Below, piece by piece: positions 19,339-27,081 of a DNA stretch of 64,000 nucleotides. The position numbers and the translations under genes were made by a program. The notes beneath the pieces are model-generated. The model made no database searches and had not been told where the DNA came from. It was given only the letters and a program-made list of their open reading frames with translations. This stretch comes from an uncultured Rhodocyclaceae bacterium (lineage in GTDB: Bacteria; Pseudomonadota; Gammaproteobacteria; Burkholderiales; Rhodocyclaceae), in contig CAJQTY010000001.1 of the NCBI GenBank assembly GCA_907163075.1, positions 2,790,001 to 2,854,000 of the forward strand, in the 5' to 3' direction. Numbering within the stretch: position 1 is the stretch's first letter; each line of letters opens with the position of its first letter.

Positions 19339-20265
19339 TTAATCGGGAATGGGCAGGTGCAGGCCGTCGAGTCGCGACGCGTGGTCGACGGCGGTCAGCG
19401 GCGAACCGGACAATTCAGCCTCCAGCACCCGCAGGATGCCGCCGCCGGCGGGAAATATCTCGATCCGCCCCGCGCGTCCGACGAGCGTGCCGCTGGCCGG
19501 GTGCGGCGTAGCGTCGTCGATCACCCGGGTGCGCCACAGCACCAGGCGGCCGGGCGCGAGATCGCTGAAGGCGCCGGGGTAGGGCCGTGTCACGGCACGC
19601 ACCAGGTCGTGGATACGGCGCGCGTTCTGCCGCCAGTCGATACGCCCGTCCTCGGCTTTGCGGCCGCCGAAGTAGGCGCCTTGCGACAGGTCCTGGGGCC
19701 GGTGCCCGGCGGTGCCGGCCATCAGTCCAGGCAGGCTGCGGTGCAGGCACAGCTCGGCGGCCACCGTCACCTTTTCGAACACCTCCCGCGCCGTGTCGTC
19801 GGGCAGGATGGGCACGGCGAACTGGTCAACGATCGGGCCGTTGTCCGGTTTGACGTTCATCTGGTGCAGCGTGGCGCCGGTTTCCCGTTCGCCGCGCAAC
19901 ACCGCCCAGTTGACAGGAACGCGCCCGCGATAGTGTGGCAGCAGTGAGCCGTGCAGGTTGTAGGCGCCGCGCCGCGCCGCTTGCAGCAAGGGCGCTTTGA
20001 GCATGTTCCGGTAGTAGAAGCTGAAGAGGAAATCGGCGCCCAGCGCGGCGACCCGGCTTTCGACCTCCGGCGTGTTCGGATCGGCCGGCGCGATGTACGG
20101 GATCTCGTTGTCGAGGCACAGCTGGCGCACGGACGCGAACCAGATCCGCTCGTCAGGATTGTCCTCGTGCGTCACCACCAGCCGCACATCGACGCCACTG
20201 GCGAGCAGGACCTTCAGGCAGCGGACGCCGACGTTGTGGTAGGCAAAGACGACCGCGCTGCTCAT
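19339..20265 (-). CDS. arnA: UDP-L-Ara4N formyltransferase (ArnA N-terminal half as a separate gene)
   Basis: The 308-residue product matches the N-terminal formyltransferase half of ArnA. It uses 10-formyl-tetrahydrofolate to N-formylate UDP-L-Ara4N. The catalytic Asn/His are in AYNLHGSLLPHYRGRVPVNW and the Asp in NVKPDNGPIVDQ. N-terminal FAYHNVGVRCLKVLL and a C-terminal OB-like domain (RLVLWRTRVI) complete the formyltransferase fold. The start overlaps the arnC stop by 4 bp (ATGA). The protein ends where the hinge to the dehydrogenase domain would begin in fused ArnA. Confidence 0.93.
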   Translation of the reverse strand: MSSAVVFAYHNVGVRCLKVLLASGVDVRLVVTHEDNPDERIWFASVRQLCLDNEIPYIAPADPNTPEVESRVAALGADFLFSFYYRNMLKAPLLQAARRGAYNLHGSLLPHYRGRVPVNWAVLRGERETGATLHQMNVKPDNGPIVDQFAVPILPDDTAREVFEKVTVAAELCLHRSLPGLMAGTAGHRPQDLSQGAYFGGRKAEDGRIDWRQNARRIHDLVRAVTRPYPGAFSDLAPGRLVLWRTRVIDDATPHPASGTLVGRAGRIEIFPAGGGILRVLEAELSGSPLTAVDHASRLDGLHLPIPD

Positions 20266-21206
20266 TGTTCTTCTTCCCGCTGCAGGATGGCGGCGATCAG
20301 GTAGCGGGGGCGCTGGCGCACTTCATGGTAAATCCGCCCGATGTATTCGCCGAGGATGCCGATCCCGAAGAGGGCGATGCCGAGCAGGAAGAAGGTGATG
20401 GCGAACAGGGTGAACAGTCCGCCTTCCTCGGGTCCGAGAATCAGGCGCCGCGCCAGCAGAACGGCGACCAGCAGGCCCGAGCCGACGGACAGCAGCATCC
20501 CGAGCATGGAGAACAGTTGCAGCGGCACGACCGAGAAGCCGGTCATCAGGTCGAAATTGAGCCGGATCAGGCTGTAGAGCGAGTATTTCGATTCCCCGGC
20601 ATGACGCTCCTCGTGGCCGATGATGACCTCGGTCGGGTTTTGCGCGAAGGAATAGGCCAGCGCCGGGATGAAGGTGTTCATTTCATTGCACTGGTTGATG
20701 GTGTCGACGATGCGGCGGCTGTAGGCGCGCATCATGCAGCCCTGGTCGGTCATGTGGATGCGGGTGATGCGTTCGCGCAGGCGGTTCATGGCGCGGCTGG
20801 CGACGTGCCGCCACCAGCTGTCGTTGCGCTGGCGGCGGATCGAGCCGACGTAGTCGTGCCCCTGGTCCATGGCGGTGAGCAGGGTCTGGATGTCTTCCGG
20901 CGGATTCTGCAGGTCGGCGTCGAGGGTGACGACGCATTCGCCGCGGGCATGGGCAAAGCCGGCGAGAATGGCGCGATGCTGGCCGAAGTTGCCGTTGAAC
21001 AGGATCACCCGTGTCACGTCGGGGCGGGCATGGTATTGCTGCGACAGGATGGCGGTCGAGCGGTCCCGGCTGCCGTCGTTGATGAAAATGATTTCGTAGC
21101 TCCGGCCGAGCGCGTCGAGCGCCGCGTACAGCCGCGCGAACAAGGCTTCGAGCGTCGCTTCTTCGTTGTATACCGGGACGATAACCGTCAGTTGCGGGGC
21201 CGTCAT
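20262..21206 (-). CDS. arnC: Undecaprenyl-phosphate 4-deoxy-4-formamido-L-arabinose transferase ArnC
   Basis: ArnC moves L-Ara4FN from UDP to undecaprenyl phosphate. The 314-residue product is a GT2 enzyme with N-terminal LTVIVPVYNEEATLEALF, the donor/metal motif VVTLDADLQNPPEDI and an acceptor-loop region (ITRIHMTDQGCMMRAYSR). Two C-terminal membrane helices (LFSMLGMLLSVGSGLLVAVL and LFAITFFLLGIALFGIGIL) anchor it in the inner membrane. It overlaps arnB upstream and arnA downstream, each by ATGA. Confidence 0.95.
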   Translation of the reverse strand: MTAPQLTVIVPVYNEEATLEALFARLYAALDALGRSYEIIFINDGSRDRSTAILSQQYHARPDVTRVILFNGNFGQHRAILAGFAHARGECVVTLDADLQNPPEDIQTLLTAMDQGHDYVGSIRRQRNDSWWRHVASRAMNRLRERITRIHMTDQGCMMRAYSRRIVDTINQCNEMNTFIPALAYSFAQNPTEVIIGHEERHAGESKYSLYSLIRLNFDLMTGFSVVPLQLFSMLGMLLSVGSGLLVAVLLARRLILGPEEGGLFTLFAITFFLLGIALFGIGILGEYIGRIYHEVRQRPRYLIAAILQREEEQ

Positions 21207-22336
21207 GCTCTTGATTCCGCCGCTTTCAGGCTCGCCAGCGCCGCCGACAGGGAACTGGCGACGCGGTCGATGTCGGTATCCTGCATCGCCGGGAATAGCG
21301 GCAGGGTGAGAATGCGCGCGGCCACCGCTTCGGTGTGCGGCAATTTCGCATCAGAAAGCCCGTGTTCGCGGTACAGCGATGTCGTGTGGATCGCCGGGTA
21401 GTGGACGCCGACGGCGATGCCCGCTTCGCGCATCAGGCGGATCAGTTCGCCGCGCCGCGCCGCCAGATCGGCCGGTATCAGCACCTGGAACATATGCCAG
21501 TTGCTGTTGGTGAAATCGGCCGGCGGCAGATCCAGGGGCAGTCCGGCCAGGCGCGAAAAGTAGTGCCGCGCCAGTTCGCGCCGGCGCTGCTTGGCCTGAT
21601 CGAGCCGCTTGAGTTGCCCGAGGCCGATGGCCGCCGCGATGTCGGTGAGATTGGCTTTTCCCCCGAGAACGTCGCAGTCGTAGGTGCCGTCAGCGTGACG
21701 TGTAACGCCCTGCAGGCGGAGTTTTTCGAAGTAGACGGCTTCCTGCTCCGAGTTCATGACCAGGCAGCCGCCTTCGCCGGTGGTCATGTTCTTGTTCGGG
21801 TGGAAGCTGAACGCCACCAGGTCGCCGATGCTGCCCAGTTCCTTCCCGTTCCAGTGCGCGCCCTGCGATTGCGCGGCATCCTCGATCACGCGCAGCCCGT
21901 GGCATCCGGCCAGGGCATAGAGGCGGTCGCGATCGACCGGAAAACCGGCCAGGTCGACCGGAATGATGGCCCGCGTACGCCCGCTGATGGCCGCCGTGAC
22001 TTGTTCGAGATCGATCAGGCGGGTGGCCGGATCGACATCGACAAAAACGGGCCGGGCGCCGACGGCCAGGATCACGTTGGCGGTCGCCACCCAACTGAGC
22101 GACGTCGTAATTACTTCGTCGCCGGGCTGCACGCCGGCGACCCGTAGCGCGAACTCGAGGCAGGCGGTGGCCGAACTGGCCAGGCGAACCGGGCGCCCGC
22201 CCGCCCGTAGCGACAAGGCCGCTTCCAGTTCGCGGCATTTGGGGCCGGTGGTCAGCCAGCCCGAACGCAGTACATCGGCAACCGCAGCGATGGTTTCCTC
22301 ATCGATGTCCGGCCGGGTAAAAGGTAAGAAATCCAT
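21203..22336 (-). CDS. arnB: UDP-4-amino-4-deoxy-L-arabinose aminotransferase ArnB
   Basis: ArnB transfers the amino group from glutamate to UDP-4-keto-arabinose. The 377-residue PLP enzyme of the DegT/DnrJ family starts FLPFTRPDIDEETIAAV, a typical ArnB N terminus. The PLP lysine lies in FSFHPNKNMTTGEGG, and VIEDAAQSQGA supplies the Asp that binds the PLP pyridine nitrogen. The C-terminal GIAVGVHYPAIH is characteristic. It sits 3 nt after the SMR-type gene and overlaps arnC by ATGA. Confidence 0.94.
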   Translation of the reverse strand: MDFLPFTRPDIDEETIAAVADVLRSGWLTTGPKCRELEAALSLRAGGRPVRLASSATACLEFALRVAGVQPGDEVITTSLSWVATANVILAVGARPVFVDVDPATRLIDLEQVTAAISGRTRAIIPVDLAGFPVDRDRLYALAGCHGLRVIEDAAQSQGAHWNGKELGSIGDLVAFSFHPNKNMTTGEGGCLVMNSEQEAVYFEKLRLQGVTRHADGTYDCDVLGGKANLTDIAAAIGLGQLKRLDQAKQRRRELARHYFSRLAGLPLDLPPADFTNSNWHMFQVLIPADLAARRGELIRLMREAGIAVGVHYPAIHTTSLYREHGLSDAKLPHTEAVAARILTLPLFPAMQDTDIDRVASSLSAALASLKAAESRA

Positions 22337-22339
22337 CGT

Positions 22340-22711
22340 TCAGCTTCTCGCAACAATAATGACGCCGACAATGATCACGGCGATCCCCGCCAGACGCTGG
22401 GGCCCGACCGCCTCGCCGAACAGGAACCAGGCCAGCCCGGCATTGACCACGTAGCCGATCGACAGCATCGGGTAGGCGATGCTCACCTCAACGCGCGACA
22501 AGGCCAGGATCCAGACCACCACGCTGACCACGTAACAGCATAGCCCGCCAATAATCGGATAGTTGGTCGCCAGGGCGCTCGCCACCGGCCACGCATTTTC
22601 CATGGAAAAGTCGAAATGCCCAAACTGGCGTACACCGGCTTTCAGAAACAACTGGGCGAAGGCGTTCAACAACACCCCGAACAGGATCAGCGCAAATTCG
22701 ACCAGTTTCAT
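22340..22711 (-). CDS. ArnE/ArnF-like SMR-type flippase subunit
   Basis: The 123-residue protein has four predicted membrane helices in the EamA/SMR pattern: LVEFALILFGVLLNAFAQLF, a middle pair (YPIIGGLCCYVVSVVVWILA, SIAYPMLSIGYVVNAGLAW) and LAGIAVIIVGVIIVA. In this operon it is most likely the ArnE/ArnF-type protein that moves undecaprenyl-phosphate-L-Ara4N across the inner membrane. Enterobacteria have two such genes side by side; only one is seen here, so it may act as a homodimer (inference). It overlaps arnT by 4 bp. Confidence 0.85.
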   Translation of the reverse strand: MKLVEFALILFGVLLNAFAQLFLKAGVRQFGHFDFSMENAWPVASALATNYPIIGGLCCYVVSVVVWILALSRVEVSIAYPMLSIGYVVNAGLAWFLFGEAVGPQRLAGIAVIIVGVIIVARS

Positions 22712-24375
22712 GGTTTGATCACCACCATGCGGCGGGCGTCCCGATACACCGGTTTCATCGCTACTCCCTGCTGTTGCAGTTCCCGGAAAGTCTGTTCGTT
22801 GAACATGGCCATGGCGTGCGGAGCGGATTGCCAGCGCATGATGAATTCGGCAACGGTCGGGATCGCTTTGTCGGGCTCGGCCTTCTGGCCAAACGCGAAT
22901 TCGTCGCGATAATCGACCTGGATCACCGGTCGCCCAAGATAAAACGGAAACGTCTGGTCATAGCTGCGCACCGAAAAAATCTCCATGTCCGGCCGAAGAT
23001 GGCGGCTTAGCTGTTCGACGAGCCCCTTGCTGCTCTTCAGTCGCCCAAAGGCGTCGTGTCCGATGGCGCTGACCGATACGGCGCAGAGGCTGCCGGCGGC
23101 GAGAAGCATGATGGCGGGCAGGGTCTGCTCTTTTCGGAGAAAACGCCAGGCCAGCGCAGCGCAGGCCAGAAAAATCCCGCCACCCACAGCCAGGTGGCCG
23201 GCAAAATGCTGCATCACCGGCAAGGGAGAACTGGCCGAGGCAAAGCGATCGATGAATGGATAGGCGCAGCCCAACAACGCCCACAGCAGTACCGGGACCC
23301 ACAGGTGCTTTTTCAGCTCTGCCGGCGTGGCCCGCGCCAGTGTCTGACCGAGCAGCAATGCCAGGGCCGGAAACATCGGCAGGATGTAGGACGGCAGCTT
23401 GGAGTTCGATTTGCTGAAGAAGGCAAACACGAAGACAGCCCAGATCAGCAAGAAACGCTCGACCTGAAATGTCGCCGCCGGCCGGCGCGGCCAGGCCTCA
23501 CGCAGCACGCGCGGCAGCAACGAGGTCCAGGGCACGAAGCCGACCAGCAGGATCGGCAGGAAATACCAGAACGGTTCCTCGCGGCCATGCACGGGCGTCA
23601 GGAAGCGTTCGAAGTGTTCGTGGATGAAGAAGAAGTAGGCGAACCCCGGATTCCGCTGCGCCACCAGCCAAAACCACGGCGCCGCCAGCGCCAGGAAGAT
23701 GGCTAATCCGGGCGCCCATTGCATCCGCTGCCACGCGCTCCATTGCCAGTTGATCAGGCTGTAGAGCGCCAGCGTGCAAGCCGGGATCAGCAGGCCGATC
23801 AGGCCCTTCGACAGGGTCGCGCCGGCCATCGCCGCCCACGCCAGCCACATGCCGTAACGCCTTTCCGCCGGCGACGCGTCGTCCTGTTGCGCCCAGATGA
23901 ACGAGCAAAGCGTCAGCGTCAGGAAAAACATCAGGCCGGCATCGAGGGTCAGGAAGTGGCTATTGACGATTACCCAGCTTGATCCGGCCATCACCAGCGC
24001 GGCGTAGTGCCCGCCGTCTTCCCGCGGCCACAGCCGCCGGGCGGTCAGCCCCACTGCGAGAACCGACAGCATGCCGCTCAGGGCGGGCCAGAAGCGGGCG
24101 GCGAATTCGTTGATGCCAAAAACCATAAAGCTGAGCGCACCCATCCAGTACTGCAAGGCCGGCTTTTCAAAATAGAGAATGCCGTTCAGGCGCGGCGTAA
24201 CCCAGTCGCCGCTCTGCAGCATGCCCAGCGACAGCTCGGCATAGCGGCCTTCGTCCGGATGAATCAGGGCGCGCTGGCCGAGTGTGGCAAACCAGAAGAC
24301 GACAAAGAGCACCCAGAAAAGCACATAGGTATTGCCCGTGATCGGGTCCGTCCTGTTCTGCATCAGGGAAGGCAC
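22708..24375 (-). CDS. arnT: Lipid A 4-amino-4-deoxy-L-arabinose transferase ArnT
   Basis: ArnT transfers L-Ara4N from undecaprenyl phosphate to lipid A phosphates on the periplasmic face, lowering negative charge and giving polymyxin resistance. The 555-residue GT-C protein has the expected first periplasmic loop with acidic residues (RALIHPDEGRYAELS) and YFEKPALQYWM. About 12 helices and a C-terminal domain (QTFPFYLGRPVIQVDYRDEF) follow. The start may be GTG 24375, after GAGGGAAA, or ATG 24363, which overlaps the cupin stop as TGATG. Confidence 0.93.
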   Translation of the reverse strand: MPSLMQNRTDPITGNTYVLFWVLFVVFWFATLGQRALIHPDEGRYAELSLGMLQSGDWVTPRLNGILYFEKPALQYWMGALSFMVFGINEFAARFWPALSGMLSVLAVGLTARRLWPREDGGHYAALVMAGSSWVIVNSHFLTLDAGLMFFLTLTLCSFIWAQQDDASPAERRYGMWLAWAAMAGATLSKGLIGLLIPACTLALYSLINWQWSAWQRMQWAPGLAIFLALAAPWFWLVAQRNPGFAYFFFIHEHFERFLTPVHGREEPFWYFLPILLVGFVPWTSLLPRVLREAWPRRPAATFQVERFLLIWAVFVFAFFSKSNSKLPSYILPMFPALALLLGQTLARATPAELKKHLWVPVLLWALLGCAYPFIDRFASASSPLPVMQHFAGHLAVGGGIFLACAALAWRFLRKEQTLPAIMLLAAGSLCAVSVSAIGHDAFGRLKSSKGLVEQLSRHLRPDMEIFSVRSYDQTFPFYLGRPVIQVDYRDEFAFGQKAEPDKAIPTVAEFIMRWQSAPHAMAMFNEQTFRELQQQGVAMKPVYRDARRMVVIKP

Positions 24376-24848
24376 TTTCCCTCAAGAGTGTCTCCGACGC
24401 CAGCCGACCCGTACCAGTCCAGCAAGCGCGCGGCGTCGGATTCGCCAATGCCGGAACACCACGGGGCGAAGTCGGCATCGGCTATCGGCGTGTAGGGGCC
24501 ATGCTTGACCTCGAAGATTACCCCGCCGGAATCGAGGGACAATACGGCATGCCATTGCCCGACGGGGATTTCCAGCGCGGAAAGCTCGACGCCCAGTACG
24601 GCACGGTGGATGACGGCCCCGGCATCATCGAACTGGAGGACGACGAAGCGTCCGCGCAAAGCCAGCAGCAATTCCCAGGTGTGGGCATGGCGATGCGGAC
24701 GAATCAGGGTGTCCGGTTCCATGGCAACGGCCAGCCGCTGGATCGGATCGGCGAGCGTTTCGTGCAGGTTCAGGTTGGCGCGGCGGCGCGGCGAAACCTG
24801 CGCGGTCGCGCTGAGGACATTCAACTCGGATAAGGTGATGGCTTTCAT
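24363..24848 (-). CDS. WbuC-type cupin-fold protein
   Basis: The 161-residue protein has an N-terminal SPRRRANLNLHETLADPIQR segment and a cupin core. The metal-type motif is RPHRHAHTWELLLALRGRF, followed by EIPVGQWHAVLSL and a C-terminal GPYTP motif. This is the layout of WbuC-family proteins found in O-antigen and other surface-polysaccharide loci; their activity is not established. It is the first gene of the arn operon, with its stop overlapping the arnT start. A role in sugar-nucleotide handling is only a guess. No clear promoter is seen in the 145-bp gap upstream. Confidence 0.8.
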   Translation of the reverse strand: MKAITLSELNVLSATAQVSPRRRANLNLHETLADPIQRLAVAMEPDTLIRPHRHAHTWELLLALRGRFVVLQFDDAGAVIHRAVLGVELSALEIPVGQWHAVLSLDSGGVIFEVKHGPYTPIADADFAPWCSGIGESDAARLLDWYGSAGVGDTLEGKCLP

Positions 24849-24993
24849 CGGTGCTGGTCAATCGGATTGTTCGAATGTGCCGACATGTTACTGCAAGCCA
24901 TTGCGCTGTTGGTCGCCGCGTGCGCGTGCCGACCGCTGCGGGCGCCTTCAGCGAATCGGGATGGGCAGTGCGGATCCCGTGGCGGTAAGGGAT

Positions 24994-25455
24994 TTATTCG
25001 CTGCCGCGGGTTTTCGTGTGCGCTTTGGCCAGACGGTCGTAAAGCACGACGTTGACCGTTGCGGCAAGGTTCATGCAGCCCACGGTGGGGATGTAAACCA
25101 CGTCCGCGCACCAGGCGCGAACCGTCTTGTCGAGCGTTCCGTCTTCCGGGCCGAAGATGTAAAACGCACGCTCGGGGTGCGTGTACTCGGGGAGCGGCCG
25201 CGCGCCCTTGACCAGTTCAACGGCAACCGGCGTGCACCCGAGCGGGAGCACCTGGCGCAGGTCTTCGATGCCGATCAGCGGTATCTTCTGATGCACCTTT
25301 TTTGTGTCGGTGACAAACTCCCTGGCCCGGTCGTAGCGAATGCCGGTGTAGAAAACACTGTTTACGCCGTAACAGCCGGCCGCACGCAGCACCGAGCCGA
25401 CGTTTTCCGGTGACTTGGGGTTGATCAATCCGATACAGCAGAAACCTTTGCTCAT
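24994..25455 (-). CDS. SpoU/TrmH-family RNA 2'-O-methyltransferase
   Basis: The 153-residue single-domain SPOUT enzyme has all three family motifs: NPKSPENVGSVLRAAGCYG (motif 1), YIFGPEDGTLDK (motif 2) and IPTVGCMNLAATVNVVLYDR (motif 3, the knot). Short single-domain members such as TrmL methylate tRNA wobble positions, but the target here cannot be set from sequence. ATG 25455 was chosen at the family-typical start (SKGFCCIGLINPKSPENVG); the open frame upstream lacks similarity. It is divergent from the old yellow enzyme gene with a 126-bp gap. Confidence 0.88.
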   Translation of the reverse strand: MSKGFCCIGLINPKSPENVGSVLRAAGCYGVNSVFYTGIRYDRAREFVTDTKKVHQKIPLIGIEDLRQVLPLGCTPVAVELVKGARPLPEYTHPERAFYIFGPEDGTLDKTVRAWCADVVYIPTVGCMNLAATVNVVLYDRLAKAHTKTRGSE

Positions 25456-25581
25456 GGCGGGAACATTCGGGTGGCCGGGCCGTGATTGTATCCGTTCAGC
25501 CGTCCGCCGCCGCTTCGCATTGCCCTTGCCGCGCTTTGCGTTAATATGATGATCGCCCAATGACCGGACCTATTCAATCCA

Positions 25582-26655
25582 ATGACTTCACTATTCGATC
25601 CACTCAAAGTCGGTGCGCTGAACGTGCCGAATCGCATCTTCATGGCGCCCCTGACCCGCTGCCGGGCCGGCGCCGAGCACCTTCCGAACGCCTTGATGGC
25701 CGAATACTATGCGCAGCGCGCTAGTGCCGGCCTGATCGTTGCCGAGGCAACGATGGCCATGGCCGGCAACTCGGCATTCTGGATGGAACCGGGGATTCAC
25801 TCCGCCGCGCAGGTCGCCGGCTGGAAGCTGACGACCGACGCCGTGCATGCCGCGGGCGGCCGTATTTTCCTGCAGATCTGGCACGGCGGGCGGGCCTGCC
25901 ATCCGCTGCTCAACGGCGGAGCACAGCCGGTGGCGCCCAGTCCGCTGGCCATCACCGGCGATGAAGTGCGTACGCCGGAAGGCAATCAGCCCTATGTCAT
26001 TCCGCGCGAACTGCGCGATGACGAACTGCCCGGCATCGTCGCCGGCTTCAGGGCGGCGGCCGCGAATGCCAAGGCCGCCGGTTTTGATGGCGTCGAGGTG
26101 CATGGCGCCAACGGCTACCTGCTCGACGAGTTCCTGCGTGACGGTTCCAACCGGCGCGGCGGTGCTTATGGCGGCTCGGTCGAAAACCGTGCGCGCCTGC
26201 TGTTCGAAGTGATCGAGGCGGTGAGCGGCGTCTGGGGCAGCGATCGGGTCGGGCTGCGCATTTCCCCGCTCAACAGCTACAACAGCATGATCGACAGCGA
26301 TCCGGTCGGACTTTCGACATGGCTCGCGTCGCAGCTCAACGCGTTCGATCTGGCCTACCTTCACGTCATGCGCGGCGATTTCTTCCAGCAGCAGAGTGGC
26401 GACGTGATGACGCCGGTGCGTGCGCATTACCGCGGTGTGCTGATCGGCAACATGGGTTATACGGCTGACGAGGCCGGCGCCGCGATCGCTGCCGGCAAGC
26501 TTGACGCGGTGGCTTTCGGCACCGGTTTCCTTGCCAATCCCGATCTGCCGCAGCGGATCCGTGCCGGCGCGCCGCTCAACGCGCCCGACCCGGCCCGCTT
26601 CTACACGCCGGGGCCGGAAGGTTATACGGATTATCCGGTGTTCGGCGCCGCGTGA
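25582..26655 (+). CDS. Old yellow enzyme-family alkene reductase (NemA-like)
   Basis: The 357-residue FMN oxidoreductase has the OYE TIM-barrel landmarks: LFDPLKVGALNVPNRIFMAP at the start, LQIWHGGRACH near residue 100, GFDGVEVHGANGYLLDEFLR near 170-190 and RGGAYGGSVENRARLLFEV. The C-terminal FMN phosphate region is IGNMGYTADEA and VAFGTGFLANPDLPQR. Such enzymes reduce activated C=C bonds, nitro compounds and nitrate esters with NAD(P)H. It may be the lead gene before the thioredoxin-like protein (39 nt gap). Confidence 0.92.
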   Translation: MTSLFDPLKVGALNVPNRIFMAPLTRCRAGAEHLPNALMAEYYAQRASAGLIVAEATMAMAGNSAFWMEPGIHSAAQVAGWKLTTDAVHAAGGRIFLQIWHGGRACHPLLNGGAQPVAPSPLAITGDEVRTPEGNQPYVIPRELRDDELPGIVAGFRAAAANAKAAGFDGVEVHGANGYLLDEFLRDGSNRRGGAYGGSVENRARLLFEVIEAVSGVWGSDRVGLRISPLNSYNSMIDSDPVGLSTWLASQLNAFDLAYLHVMRGDFFQQQSGDVMTPVRAHYRGVLIGNMGYTADEAGAAIAAGKLDAVAFGTGFLANPDLPQRIRAGAPLNAPDPARFYTPGPEGYTDYPVFGAA

Positions 26656-26694
26656 CGGCGGCTCACGTGTTCGCCGCGGCGCGCTGCTTCAATC

Positions 26695-27081
26695 ATGGAA
26701 AATCAGTTCCCCGAGGAGTTCTTGGTGATCTGTCTGTGTGCCGAATGGTGTGGCAGTTGCCGCGATTACCGGCCCGGCTTCAACGAGTTGGCCATGCAGT
26801 TTCCGGATACGCGATTCCGCTGGCTGGACATTGAAGAACAGACGGCCGACCTGGGTGATCTGGATATCGAGAATTTTCCGACCCTGTTCATCCGGCGTTG
26901 CGAATTGGTTCTTTTTTTCGGCACGATGCTGCCCCACCTTAGCCACTTGCGCCGTCTGATCGAAACCTTCCACGAGCAGACGCCCGAACAAAGCCGAGAC
27001 TATGTGCAGTCAAGCCCGGAGCGGCGCGGCTGGCAGGAAAACCCGGATCTCGCTCGCCTGGGAGCGGCCGTATGCCGATGA
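26695..27081 (+). CDS. Thioredoxin-like protein with CGSC active site
   Basis: The 128-residue cytoplasmic protein has a thioredoxin fold with the redox motif WCGSC (C19 and C22), FRWLDIEEQ for the next strand, and the cis-Pro loop NFPTLFI. The C-terminal ~30 residues (ERRGWQENPDLARLG) extend past the usual fold. Canonical thioredoxin has CGPC, so the redox potential may differ. Its last 10 bases overlap the start of the hybrid histidine kinase, hinting that the two are made together. Confidence 0.85.
   Translation: MENQFPEEFLVICLCAEWCGSCRDYRPGFNELAMQFPDTRFRWLDIEEQTADLGDLDIENFPTLFIRRCELVLFFGTMLPHLSHLRRLIETFHEQTPEQSRDYVQSSPERRGWQENPDLARLGAAVCR

Noticed and set aside
24849-24993. Gap between the cupin gene and the RNA methyltransferase gene, checked for a small gene or regulator site
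   Set aside because: No ORF with a credible start, and no convincing PmrA-like repeat or promoter seen by eye.
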